Origin: Bin103 sp002238925
GTDB lineage: Bacteria; Spirochaetota; Spirochaetia; SZUA-6; Bin103
Direction of reading: 5' to 3'
DNA length: 64,000 nucleotides
Assembly: GCA_965208065.1 (NCBI GenBank)
Contig: OZ242313.1
Coordinates: 1,178,001-1,242,000, forward strand
Positions 18,702 to 26,427 of the stretch are shown here, one piece after another. The translations under genes were made by a program, and so were the position numbers. Each line of letters starts with the position of its first letter. The first letter of the stretch is position 1. A model generated the notes under the pieces. That model did not search any database. It saw nothing but the letters and a program-made list of their open reading frames with translations, and had not been told where the DNA came from.

Positions 18702-19883
18702 TCAGTCAGGCAGGATTCGGGCCCGGCGGTACCGGTCGAGGACGGTGAAGAAGCGGGTCAGGCTGTCGTCCCAGTCGTGGAAGCCGAGGCGGCGCGCCTT
18801 GTTATGGCTCAGGATCTCGTCCCAGGTGCGCTCCAGGGTGGCGTCGGCGTAGCCCCAGTTGGCGACCCGGTCCAGGTCGGGCTGCACCAGGCCGTGGCGG
18901 GCGCACATTTGGCGCCACAGCTCGCCGCGGCTGGCCATCACCTCGGCCAGCCGCAGCGGGCGTACCGGGCCGAGCGGCATGCCAAACGCTTCCGCCAGCC
19001 GCGGCCACAGCGCGTGCCAGCGGAACAGGTCGGTGTTGGTCACGTTGAACGCCTCGTTGGCGCATGTCGGTTCGGTGGCCATCCAGGCGATGGCGCGCGC
19101 CAGCAGCTCGATGGTGGTAAGCTGGGTGAGGCTGTCGTAGGCGCCCTGCGGGCCGGGGAAATCCAGCGCCGCGCCCAATTCGCGGCAGATCGCGGCCCAG
19201 GCGCCGAGCGTGCTGACCAAGTTGCGCGCGATGGCCGGCGAGAAGTGCACCAGCGTGTTGGGCCGCGAAGCGGACCAGGTCCATTGCGCCGTGGAGGCGC
19301 GACTGCTCAGGTAGTCCTGTTGGTCGTAGTTGAAGTTGTCGATCGGCGCGCGCGGCTGTGATTCATCGGCCGGGGTCGGGATCGGCCCCACGTGCACGCC
19401 GTAGTACTTGCCGCCCTGCACCAAGTGAACGTGGCGCAGCCCGGCGGCCGCCTTCTCGGTGGCGGTGACCACGTTGTCCAGCAGGGCGAGGTTGGCGGCG
19501 GAGTCCTCGATTACCTGCTCGGCGTGGGTGGCGCGCCCGCAGTAGAAAAGGTGGGTAACGTCGTCGAGCGGCTCCAGCGCGCGCCGCAGCCCGTCGCGGT
19601 CGGCCATGTCGGCCGCCACCCCGGTCACGCCCGACATCCCTGTGCCGGGTGGCTCCACCGCGTCCGCTGGTGCGCCCTGGCCGGCCGGTTCGGGATGGTC
19701 TAGTGGGCGGCGCGCCAAGCCATACACCCGCCACTCTGTACGCCCGGCCAGCTCGCGCGCCAGGGCACCGCCCACCGCCCCGGTGTAGCCCGCGATCAGC
19801 GCCGTATGCCGGCCCTGCGACGCAGGGGGTTGGTTGTGCTCGATGCGGGCGGCCAAGGCGGTGTTTGCGAGACGCCGAGTCAT
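18702..19883 (-). CDS. PRISE-like SDR reductase
   Basis: A 393-residue extended short-chain dehydrogenase. The nucleotide motif is GYTGAVGGAL near residue 32. The LVQGGKYYG segment and the NFNYDQQDYL segment correspond to the modified catalytic Lys and Tyr motifs of the progesterone 5-beta-reductase/iridoid synthase (PRISE) family, which reduces enone double bonds with NADPH. Its ATG overlaps the stop of the nucleotidyltransferase gene by four bases, so it is translated from the same message as the two genes upstream. That pairing is odd, and the substrate is unknown. Confidence 0.75.
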   Translation of the reverse strand: MTRRLANTALAARIEHNQPPASQGRHTALIAGYTGAVGGALARELAGRTEWRVYGLARRPLDHPEPAGQGAPADAVEPPGTGMSGVTGVAADMADRDGLRRALEPLDDVTHLFYCGRATHAEQVIEDSAANLALLDNVVTATEKAAAGLRHVHLVQGGKYYGVHVGPIPTPADESQPRAPIDNFNYDQQDYLSSRASTAQWTWSASRPNTLVHFSPAIARNLVSTLGAWAAICRELGAALDFPGPQGAYDSLTQLTTIELLARAIAWMATEPTCANEAFNVTNTDLFRWHALWPRLAEAFGMPLGPVRPLRLAEVMASRGELWRQMCARHGLVQPDLDRVANWGYADATLERTWDEILSHNKARRLGFHDWDDSLTRFFTVLDRYRRARILPD

Positions 19884-20638
19884 GTGAGCCGATAGACTGC
19901 GCGGAGAATATCGACTGCGTCGTCCCGGCTGAACGGAACACCAAACGCCGTGGGGTCCAACGACCTGTCGGACGCGGTCTGGTCGACGAATCTCTGAAGG
20001 TCGCGGCAGATCGGCTTCGGCAGCGCGATGGGTGCATCCGTCCGCAAGAGTTGTACCAAACGGAACACGTCGTTGCGGTGCTTTCTGATGTTCTTGCTGA
20101 CGACATTCTCTCCCGCTTGAGCGCGGTCAGTCAGGTCGAGAAATGCGCGGGCCTTGAAAGGGATGAGCAGCGTCTCGTCGATGATCGTGACGCCTGCAAG
20201 CTGTCGTTTGGTTGATTGAAGTGCCCCGTAGTAGCTATCCTCCAGGAGTATCGCCGACAGGCTGATGACATCGTCTTCCACCGATATCGGCGTCAGAACA
20301 GCACCTTGCGGCAGATCAAGGATCCCGGACCGTCGTGAAAAGAGTTCGATCATGTAGGGGAAGTTCAGGTCTGCCGGACGGTGAAAGCGGTAGAATTCCT
20401 TCGTTCCGTCGCTACGCTCGCGCGCTTGATACCCGCCAGCATTGAGAAATGCTTCGAATGCCCTTGCGAACGCAACATCGACGACTTCGACGCAGAGCAC
20501 CATGTCGATATCCTTGGTTGCCCTGAAGTCGAGACCTGCCGAGTCGAACAACAGATCGCAAGCCGCACCTCCCACGATCGCGTATTGGTCCTCATGTGCC
20601 ACGAAGTACTCGCGGAACCTGTCGATGCCGGTCACCAA
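19880..20638 (-). CDS. nucleotidyltransferase-fold protein (AbiEii/MNT-like)
   Basis: A 252-residue protein with the nucleotidyltransferase signature: GGAACDLLF followed by FRATKDIDMVL near residues 23-48, in which the two Asp residues would bind metal. A later ILLEDSYYGALQSTKRQ stretch and a helical C-terminal half follow. The fold matches AbiEii-type toxins and minimal nucleotidyltransferases, which modify RNA or proteins. Lower GC and A/T-richer codons than its neighbours suggest transfer. It overlaps the upstream winged-helix gene by seven bases and the downstream reductase by four. A toxin role is inference. Confidence 0.65.
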   Translation of the reverse strand: MVTGIDRFREYFVAHEDQYAIVGGAACDLLFDSAGLDFRATKDIDMVLCVEVVDVAFARAFEAFLNAGGYQARERSDGTKEFYRFHRPADLNFPYMIELFSRRSGILDLPQGAVLTPISVEDDVISLSAILLEDSYYGALQSTKRQLAGVTIIDETLLIPFKARAFLDLTDRAQAGENVVSKNIRKHRNDVFRLVQLLRTDAPIALPKPICRDLQRFVDQTASDRSLDPTAFGVPFSRDDAVDILRAVYRLT

Positions 20639-21642
20639 GCCATATCCTCCAACAGTCGTTCCGCCGCCAGGGAAACCCGCTCGTCACGGTGATCCCGGAA
20701 CTGCGCGTAGAGCGACAGCCGGTCCACGACGTGCGTCCCGGACAGGCCGGCCGGATCATAAGCCCAAGTTTCGACGATGCCGTCGGCATTGTCGCGGTCC
20801 GTCTCGAAGAGCCCATCGTGGTCGGCCGTCTTTTTCCAATCGCTGGCGGCGACTGCGAAGGTGTCCAATGGTGGCGGGGACAAATCGGTTAGCTCCGCAA
20901 GAGCGCTCTCGCCGGCGCGCTTCAGCGCACCAAAGCCGCGGACGTGAGAGATGGGTCTTTCGGCGCGAACCGGGGTCCGCAGCAGATCGCGGGCGGCATC
21001 GAACAGGGCTCGCCCTTCGGCCTTGAACCGGAGACGGCGCTCCTTGCCGTGCCGTTTGGTCTGCGCGAGCCCGGTTTCGGCCAGTTCATCGAACGCCCGT
21101 CCGATCGACATCGCCGAGTAGTGGAGCGGGACGGCTATGAGGGAGGGCGTGGTCGCGGCTTCGTCCAGTCGCAAGAGGCGATGGAACAGGACCGCCTGGG
21201 CCGCCGGCGACAGGATGTCTGCGCGTCGCCGTCTGCGAGCTCGGAAGTGTTCCCGCAAGTCGATGGCGAGGTCCGGCATATAGAGCTGGTTGCCGGGGAC
21301 GGCGAAGGGTACGCGATGTCGAATCAGGCGCGCACGGTTGTGTGGGCTCAGTGCCGGGGCGACGAAAACGACAATGGCGTCGACAGCGGAGCGAACCAAT
21401 CCGACGTGCTTTGCGATGGCGGAGGGAGTGGCACTATGATCGTTGGTGACAAGGAAGACGCAGTGCCTTCCGGCGATTCGGCCGTCGCAGATCCTGTACA
21501 TGCGACCGATGAATGAGGGCAGACTCGACACATGATGGAGGGGATTCACTCGAATGCGAACGTGAAGCGTGTTTTCGAGGTAGCGCTCTAGAGCCTCGGT
21601 AGACGACCGACCTGTAGTCTTGTAGCGTTCCACTAACACCAC
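20632..21642 (-). CDS. winged-helix DNA-binding protein, putative antitoxin-like partner
   Basis: A 336-residue protein. Residues about 160-225 form a MarR-like winged helix (HYSAMSIGRAFDELAETGLAQ, then a basic wing KRHGKERRLRF). The N-terminal half is a separate alpha/beta region and the C-terminal part resembles no domain I know. The start is a GTG at 21642 or one of several nearby in-frame GTGs. It is the first gene of a three-gene overlapping operon, which suits an autoregulating partner of the nucleotidyltransferase, as AbiEi is for AbiEii. GC content is lower than the flanking genes. Confidence 0.6.
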   Translation of the reverse strand: MVLVERYKTTGRSSTEALERYLENTLHVRIRVNPLHHVSSLPSFIGRMYRICDGRIAGRHCVFLVTNDHSATPSAIAKHVGLVRSAVDAIVVFVAPALSPHNRARLIRHRVPFAVPGNQLYMPDLAIDLREHFRARRRRRADILSPAAQAVLFHRLLRLDEAATTPSLIAVPLHYSAMSIGRAFDELAETGLAQTKRHGKERRLRFKAEGRALFDAARDLLRTPVRAERPISHVRGFGALKRAGESALAELTDLSPPPLDTFAVAASDWKKTADHDGLFETDRDNADGIVETWAYDPAGLSGTHVVDRLSLYAQFRDHRDERVSLAAERLLEDMAW

Positions 21643-21672
21643 ACATGTACGTTAACACTGTCGATGTTAGTG
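21631..21672. promoter_or_regulatory. inverted repeat, likely operator of the winged-helix operon
   Basis: CACTAACA (21631-21638) is repeated in inverse as TGTTAGTG (21665-21672), 26 bases apart. Between them lie the palindromes ACATGT and GTTAAC. It spans the start of the winged-helix gene, as expected for an autoregulatory operator. Confidence 0.55.
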
Positions 21673-21739
21673 TGCAAGGGCGGGTGGTGCCGGGCGAATC
21701 AGACGCCGACGGAGTTGAGCGTATCGGATTGTCGCCACA

Positions 21740-22828
21740 TTACCGCACCGTCAGGCGGGCGACTGCGGATTCGTTGAGTTCGATGCCGAGGCCGGGGCGG
21801 TCGCTGAGTTCGATGGCGCCGTTCTTGGGCAGCACGTGTTCCCCGAACAGGTCGGCCACGTCGTCGAGGGGGCCGGAGAACTCGGTGGAGTACTCGTGTG
21901 GGCGGCTGGCGTTCTGCACGGTGGCGTAGGCGTGCAGCGAGGCCATCGAGCTGATGCCGGCCTGCGGGCTGTGCGGCATCACCGGCTTGTCCAGCACCGT
22001 GGCCAGCTCGTAGATGCGCTTCACCTCGCTCGGCCCGCCAGCGGTGAGGATGTCCGGCTGCAGGATGTCCGGGTTGCCGAGCAGCACCAGATGCTCGAAC
22101 CACCAGCGGAATGCGTCCTGCTCGCCCGCCGACACGGCCACGTCGAGGGCGTCGGCCACCTGCCGCAGGCCCGGCAGGTCGTAGTGCGGGATCGGCTCCT
22201 CGAAGTGGTCGATGCCCAGCTTCTCGAAGCGCCGGCCCTGCTGGATCGCCGTGGATACCGAGTAGCCGTTGTTGGCATCGAACCCGAGGTACTCGCCGCC
22301 GTCCAGGAACTCGCGCACGGCCTTGAAGATCCGGAAGTCCTTGTCCGGGTCCACGTCCTGCCGCCAGCCGCGCCAGTCCATGCGGATCTTGAACGAGCGG
22401 AAACCCTGCTCGCGCCCGGCCCGCACCAGCGCCAGCATCTCCTCCGGCTGCATGCGCCAGCCGGAGCCGGTGCTCCAGTACAGCGGAATGGTGGTGCGGC
22501 GCGCGCCGCCCATCAGCGTGTAAACCGGCAGCCCGGTGTCCTTGCCGAGCAGGTCCCACAGCGCCACGTCGATCACCCCGACCACCCAACCGGGCAGCTT
22601 GTTCGATTGCTCCTCGCGCCCCAACGCCAGCGTCTCCCAGTGGCGGTCCACCGGGCGCGGATCCTCGCCCACCAGGGCCGGCCTGATCACGCTGTCCAGG
22701 TACGCCTCGAACACCGCGTTGTTGCGGCCCGGCACTTCTGCCCAGCCCTCCACCCCGGCATCCGTGGCGATCCGCAGCAGCCCCTTGCCGATGGCCAGCG
22801 GCGTGCAGGTGATGTCGCTGATCTTCAT
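21740..22828 (-). CDS. mandelate racemase/muconate lactonising enzyme family protein
   Basis: A 362-residue enolase-superfamily enzyme. FRSFKIRMDWR holds the catalytic Lys region near 165, metal ligands occur in LGFDANNG, HFEEPIP and SAGEQ, and the base region is MPHSPQAG near 300. ATG at 22828 begins MKISDITCTPLAIGKG, the usual family start; longer in-frame starts add an unrelated leader. By family it acts on a sugar acid or dipeptide by proton abstraction next to a carboxylate. The substrate is not readable. It is divergent from the Uma2 gene. Confidence 0.85.
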   Translation of the reverse strand: MKISDITCTPLAIGKGLLRIATDAGVEGWAEVPGRNNAVFEAYLDSVIRPALVGEDPRPVDRHWETLALGREEQSNKLPGWVVGVIDVALWDLLGKDTGLPVYTLMGGARRTTIPLYWSTGSGWRMQPEEMLALVRAGREQGFRSFKIRMDWRGWRQDVDPDKDFRIFKAVREFLDGGEYLGFDANNGYSVSTAIQQGRRFEKLGIDHFEEPIPHYDLPGLRQVADALDVAVSAGEQDAFRWWFEHLVLLGNPDILQPDILTAGGPSEVKRIYELATVLDKPVMPHSPQAGISSMASLHAYATVQNASRPHEYSTEFSGPLDDVADLFGEHVLPKNGAIELSDRPGLGIELNESAVARLTVR

Positions 22829-22883
22829 GGCGCCAACTATACCAGCTTGCGCCTCCGCGTTCGTGGTATGCTCGGAAGCGGCC

Positions 22884-23447
22884 ATGGCAGTCGTTGTCGA
22901 CCGGAAGACCAAGCTCACCTACGAAGACTACCTGCAGTTTCCCGAGGACGGGCGCAGGCACGAAATCATCGATGGAGACCACTACTTGAGCGCAGCACCG
23001 TTCGTATCCCACCAAAGGGTGTCCAGAAACCTGATGATCCATCTTCATCGCCACTTCGACCTGACCGGGATGGGCGAGGTGCTGCACGCACCGGTAGCAG
23101 TGGTGCTGAGTCAGAGCGACGTGGTCGAACCGGACCTTGTGGTGGTCCTTGCCGAGCATGCATCGCGGATCCGCCGCGAGCGCATTGAGGGCGCGCCCGA
23201 CCTGGTGGTGGAGATTCTGTCCCCGTCGACCGCCTACCGCGACCGCGGCCTGAAGCTGGACCTGTACCAGAAGGCCGGCGTCAGCGAGTACTGGATCGTC
23301 GACCCCGAGCGCAAGGTGGTGCAGCAGTACGTGCTCGCCGACGGCATATTCCGCAGCGCCGGCGAACACGCCGCCCGCATCGCCGTTGCCTGCACCGGCC
23401 AACCCGATGCACAACCCGTCGAGGTCGACCTGACAGAAGTCTGGTAG
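22884..23447 (+). CDS. Uma2 family (DUF820) putative endonuclease
   Basis: A 187-residue Uma2 protein with the restriction-like core: the block LTYEDYLQFPEDGRRHEIIDG, then VVEPDLVVV, LVVEILSPST and the KLDLYQKAGVSEYWIVDP series, giving the D-(E/D)xK-type active site. Uma2 proteins are widely duplicated; their biological role is unproven. ATG at 22884 begins MAVVVDRKTK. It lies between the racemase and the zinc locus. Confidence 0.85.
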   Translation: MAVVVDRKTKLTYEDYLQFPEDGRRHEIIDGDHYLSAAPFVSHQRVSRNLMIHLHRHFDLTGMGEVLHAPVAVVLSQSDVVEPDLVVVLAEHASRIRRERIEGAPDLVVEILSPSTAYRDRGLKLDLYQKAGVSEYWIVDPERKVVQQYVLADGIFRSAGEHAARIAVACTGQPDAQPVEVDLTEVW

Positions 23448-23459
23448 GCGCGCCGAGCC

Positions 23460-24497
23460 TTACGAAGCCAGCGCTTCGGCGAGCGTCATCGCGTTGTGCC
23501 GCATCATGTCGAGGTAGGTCGGTGCCGGACCGTCCGGGCCGGACAGCGCGCCAGGATATAGCGTGCCGCCGATGGTGGCTCCCGTCTCGTCGGCGATGCG
23601 TTCCAGGAGGCGGGGGTCCGCGACGTTCTCGACGAAAACGGCACGAATGCCCAGATCGCGTATCTGCTCGATGAGGCGGACGACATCCTGTGCGGACGCC
23701 TCCGACTCGGTGCTGAGCCCCTGCGGCGCGATGAAGGTGAGCCCATAATCGCGACCGAAGTACTGGAACGCGTCGTGGGAGGTGACGACGGTCCGGCTGC
23801 TCACGGGGAGCGTGGCGGCAATCCTGCTGATTTCCGAGTCGAGGGCCTCGAGTTCGTCCGCATAGCTGTCGCGGTTCCGATGGTACGCGTCGGCATTCCC
23901 GGGATCGGCCTTGGCCAGTGCCTCGGCAATGTTGTCCACGTACACCATGGCATTGCGAAGGCTCTGCCAGGCATGGGGGTCGAAGACGCCATGGTCATGG
24001 TGGTCATCGTCGTCGTGCTCGTCGTCATCGTCATGGTCATCGTCGTCGTGATCGTCTTCATGATCGTCGTCTTCGTGGTCGTCGTCGGCATGTTCGTCAT
24101 CGTCGTCGTGCTCGTCGGCGAAAGCGATCAGCTCAACGCCGTGGGTCGCCACCACCAGGACACCGCGGAAACCCGAAGCGTCGATCAGCCGCTCCAACCA
24201 GCCTTCGAATTGCAGCCCGTTGACGAACAGGACCTGCGCTTCGTTGACGGCCCGGGCATCTGCAGGGGTCGGCTGGTAGACATGCGTGTCGCCGTCAGGA
24301 CCCACGAGCGTCGTGACATCGACATGCTCGCCTCCGACGCGCTTTACCATGTCGCCGAGGATCGAGAAGGTGGCGACCACCGGGATCGGGCTGTGGGTCT
24401 GTGCGACGGCGGCCGGAGCGGCGAACGACAGAAAGAGAACGATGGTGACGAAGCTCAGCAAGGCTCGTTGGGTGAAGATGGTTGGGAAACTGGTCAT
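23460..24497 (-). other. znuA: ZnuA portion with its own start and signal peptide
   Basis: Inside the fused frame, ATG at 24497 begins MTSFPTIFTQRALLSF, a normal signal peptide cleaved near AAVAQ. The part from here is a full-length 345-residue zinc-binding protein. It could therefore still be made alone if a promoter works next to the Zur-type box 10 bases upstream. Confidence 0.75.
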
Positions 24498-25628
24498 GAT
24501 CGGAATGTTATAACGGTCGACGTTGCTGCCACGGGTGGACACGATCAGTACGCCGGCCGCCAACGAGATCAGGTAGAAGGCCGCGAGGCTCGCGTCCTCG
24601 CGCAGCGCCGTGGCTCGGGTCACGAACCCGGCGAGAAGCGCCACGGCCATGCCCGCGATCAGCCCGCCGATGGTCATCGCCCCGAGGGAGAGGCCCGCGA
24701 TGAGATAGCCGACGGCCGCCCCCGGCAGGATCGCATGGGCCATCGCATCGCCGGTCAGACTCATGCGGCGCAGCATCAGGAACACCCCGACCGGCGTCGC
24801 CCCCAGAGAAATTGCCAGGCAGCCCACGAGCGCGCGCCGCATGAAGCCGAAGTCGGCGAACGGCTCGACAAGCGCCTCCCACATCAGGCCGCGCTCCGCC
24901 CGCAGGTGTGCGGGGGGCCGGCGCAGGCCTCGCACATCTGACGCGCGCGGAACTAGGTTCGCGTCCGTCAGCACCTGCGTCGTGGGTCCGTGGGCGACGA
25001 GCTCGCGGGCAAGCATCAGCGTGCGCGGAAAGTAAGCCCGCACGGTGTCGAAATCGTGCAACACGGCAAGCACCGTGCGCCCCTCGCCGTGCCAGTGTCG
25101 CACCACGCCGATCAGGTCGGCCATGGTTCGTGCGTCCACCGCGGTGAACGGATCATCCAGCAGGACGAGCCGCGCGTCCTGCAGCAGAAGCCGCGCGAAC
25201 AGCGCACGTTGTATCTGCCCGCCCGACAGCGACCCGATCGTGCGTCTCTCGAACCCTTCGAGCCCGACCGCGGCAATCGCTTCGGCAACGCGCGTGCGGT
25301 GAACGGCCCGCAAGCCGGCAAAGCCGCCGATTTCTCGCCACAGCCCCATGCCCACGAGGTCGGCAACGGTGATCGGGAAAGACCGGTCGACGTCCGATTG
25401 CTGCGGCAGGTAGGCGATCTCGCTGCGCGCGATCCCGCCGAAGGCGATCCGGCCTTCGAGCGGGCGGAGCGTGCCGATCACCCCCTTCAACATCGTGGAT
25501 TTGCCGGCCCCGTTGGGTCCGACGATGGCTGTCAGGCTGCCCTCGGCTATCTCTCCGCGCAGACGGTACACGGCCGGATACCGGTCGTAGCCGAGGGTCA
25601 GGTCCTGAAACTGGAGGGCGTAGGTCAT
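23460..25628 (-). CDS. zinc ABC importer: ZnuC, truncated ZnuB and ZnuA in one reading frame
   Basis: One 722-residue frame holds three importer parts. Residues 1 to about 245 are the ATPase (GPNGAGKST near 37-45, LSGGQIQRA, LVLLDDPF). Residues about 250-370 are the first half of a ZnuB-type permease (FMRRALVGC, LTGDAMAHAILPGAAVGY), which stops at STRGSNVD, the point where homologues continue into their last three or so helices. From Met at 24497 the frame is ZnuA: a signal peptide, then VVATFSILGDMVKRVGGEHVD, a long His/Asp-rich metal loop (about residues 505-545) and HAFQYFG-like ligand regions. A Zur-type box lies at the join. The permease half is missing, so importer function is doubtful; a deletion in the genome or an assembly join are both possible. 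Confidence 0.8.
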   Translation of the reverse strand: MTYALQFQDLTLGYDRYPAVYRLRGEIAEGSLTAIVGPNGAGKSTMLKGVIGTLRPLEGRIAFGGIARSEIAYLPQQSDVDRSFPITVADLVGMGLWREIGGFAGLRAVHRTRVAEAIAAVGLEGFERRTIGSLSGGQIQRALFARLLLQDARLVLLDDPFTAVDARTMADLIGVVRHWHGEGRTVLAVLHDFDTVRAYFPRTLMLARELVAHGPTTQVLTDANLVPRASDVRGLRRPPAHLRAERGLMWEALVEPFADFGFMRRALVGCLAISLGATPVGVFLMLRRMSLTGDAMAHAILPGAAVGYLIAGLSLGAMTIGGLIAGMAVALLAGFVTRATALREDASLAAFYLISLAAGVLIVSTRGSNVDRYNIPIMTSFPTIFTQRALLSFVTIVLFLSFAAPAAVAQTHSPIPVVATFSILGDMVKRVGGEHVDVTTLVGPDGDTHVYQPTPADARAVNEAQVLFVNGLQFEGWLERLIDASGFRGVLVVATHGVELIAFADEHDDDDEHADDDHEDDDHEDDHDDDDHDDDDEHDDDDHHDHGVFDPHAWQSLRNAMVYVDNIAEALAKADPGNADAYHRNRDSYADELEALDSEISRIAATLPVSSRTVVTSHDAFQYFGRDYGLTFIAPQGLSTESEASAQDVVRLIEQIRDLGIRAVFVENVADPRLLERIADETGATIGGTLYPGALSGPDGPAPTYLDMMRHNAMTLAEALAS
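24504..24518. promoter_or_regulatory. Zur-type box inside the fused importer frame
   Basis: AATGTTATAACGGTC contains the palindrome GTTATAAC (24507-24514), the core of Zur operators. It starts seven bases upstream of the znuA ATG (24497) and lies within the coding frame that joins the permease to ZnuA. It shares AATGTTATAACG with the box before zur. Confidence 0.7.
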
Positions 25629-25807
25629 GGGCCCCCCGGCGTGGACACCGCCCAGAAGAACGCGCCCCAGAGCGCGGCAACGATCAGGGCCGCGCCGACC
25701 AGCCGCGGGCCGGCGCCGAGCGGCAGCAGCCGAAGTACCGGGGCGCCGGGTTCTCGCCTACGCGGCACCGGCTTCCACGCACCGCGCGCACCTGCCCTCG
25801 ACCTCAA
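25625..25807 (-). CDS. possible small membrane protein before znuC
   Basis: The frame encodes at most 60 residues and ends LVGAALIVAALWGAFFWAVSTPGGP, one clear membrane helix. Its stop overlaps the znuC start (ATGA). The only ATG lies within the 3' end of zur. It may be a small membrane protein coupled to the importer or a chance frame. Confidence 0.3.
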   Translation of the reverse strand: MRSRAGARGAWKPVPRRREPGAPVLRLLPLGAGPRLVGAALIVAALWGAFFWAVSTPGGP

Positions 25808-26264
25808 CCGTGCGCCGGGTCATGACGAACCCGAGGCTGGCGGCATCCTCGGCAAGCAGCCCGCCGATGCGCGGATCCTCAAGCTCGACCGATGTCCGGC
25901 AGCCACCGCAAATGAAGAACAGGCAATCGTGGTCGCGTTCGGGATGGACGCAGGGGACGTACGCGTTCAGGCTCTCAATCCTGGAGACGAGGCCCTGCGC
26001 CATCAGGAAGGCAAGCGCCCGGTACACGGTCGGCGGTCCGACCGGACGCGAGTCTCCGAGCTTGACCGATTCGATCAACTGGTAGGCGCTCGTCGGACCA
26101 CCGCTCGCCCACAGCAGCTCCAGAACACGCCTGCGCAGTTCCGTCATTCGTACGCCGCGCCTCTCGCATATCGATACTGCCAGCGCGACCCGTTCGCGCG
26201 GCGAGTGCGCCACGCGGCAATCCGTATCGGTGCAGGGCCGGGGCCGGGTCGGCGGGTTCGTCAT
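25758..26264 (-). CDS. zur: zinc uptake regulator, Fur family
   Basis: A 168-residue Fur-family repressor. The winged helix (about residues 35-95: LRRRVLELLWASGGPTSAY, then VGPPTVYRALAFL) and the dimer domain with CGGC and CARC pairs for a structural zinc, plus the HPERDHDC ligand region near 107-114, fit Zur. When zinc is plentiful it represses the zinc importer. Two boxes of the expected type occur here, one at the importer and one 30 bases before this gene, so it likely also regulates itself. Confidence 0.88.
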   Translation of the reverse strand: MTNPPTRPRPCTDTDCRVAHSPRERVALAVSICERRGVRMTELRRRVLELLWASGGPTSAYQLIESVKLGDSRPVGPPTVYRALAFLMAQGLVSRIESLNAYVPCVHPERDHDCLFFICGGCRTSVELEDPRIGGLLAEDAASLGFVMTRRTVEVEGRCARCVEAGAA

Positions 26265-26293
26265 ATCCGAATTCTCATGCTGGGCATAGCAGC

Positions 26294-26308
26294 AATGTTA
26301 TAACGTTT
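26294..26308. promoter_or_regulatory. zur: Zur-type box upstream of zur
   Basis: AATGTTATAACGTTT has the GTTATAAC core (26297-26304) with further pairing on both sides. It sits 30 bases upstream of the zur start on the minus strand, a position for autorepression. It could also affect the divergent Dpp-type operon, whose promoter candidate is 50 bases away. Confidence 0.7.
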
Positions 26309-26359
26309 CCTGACCCGTGAGGCAAGCCGCGCCGGTGCTGTGGCGTACTGCCATATACC

Positions 26360-26389
26360 TTGACGGCCGGGTGGGCAGCGCGGCATATT
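26360..26389 (+). promoter_or_regulatory. promoter candidate for the Dpp-type importer
   Basis: TTGACG (26360-26365) and CATATT (26384-26389), spacer 18 bases, about 40 bases before the binding-protein start. The match is fair. Confidence 0.5.
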
Positions 26390-26427
26390 CGCGGGCGATA
26401 ATCCCCTATTTCCAAAGGAGCAGATAC

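Noticed and set aside
23990..24110. Run of GATGAC/CATCGT-type repeats, first taken for a tandem repeat or CRISPR-like array
   Set aside because: It encodes the His/Asp-rich metal loop of ZnuA and has no constant repeat-spacer spacing.
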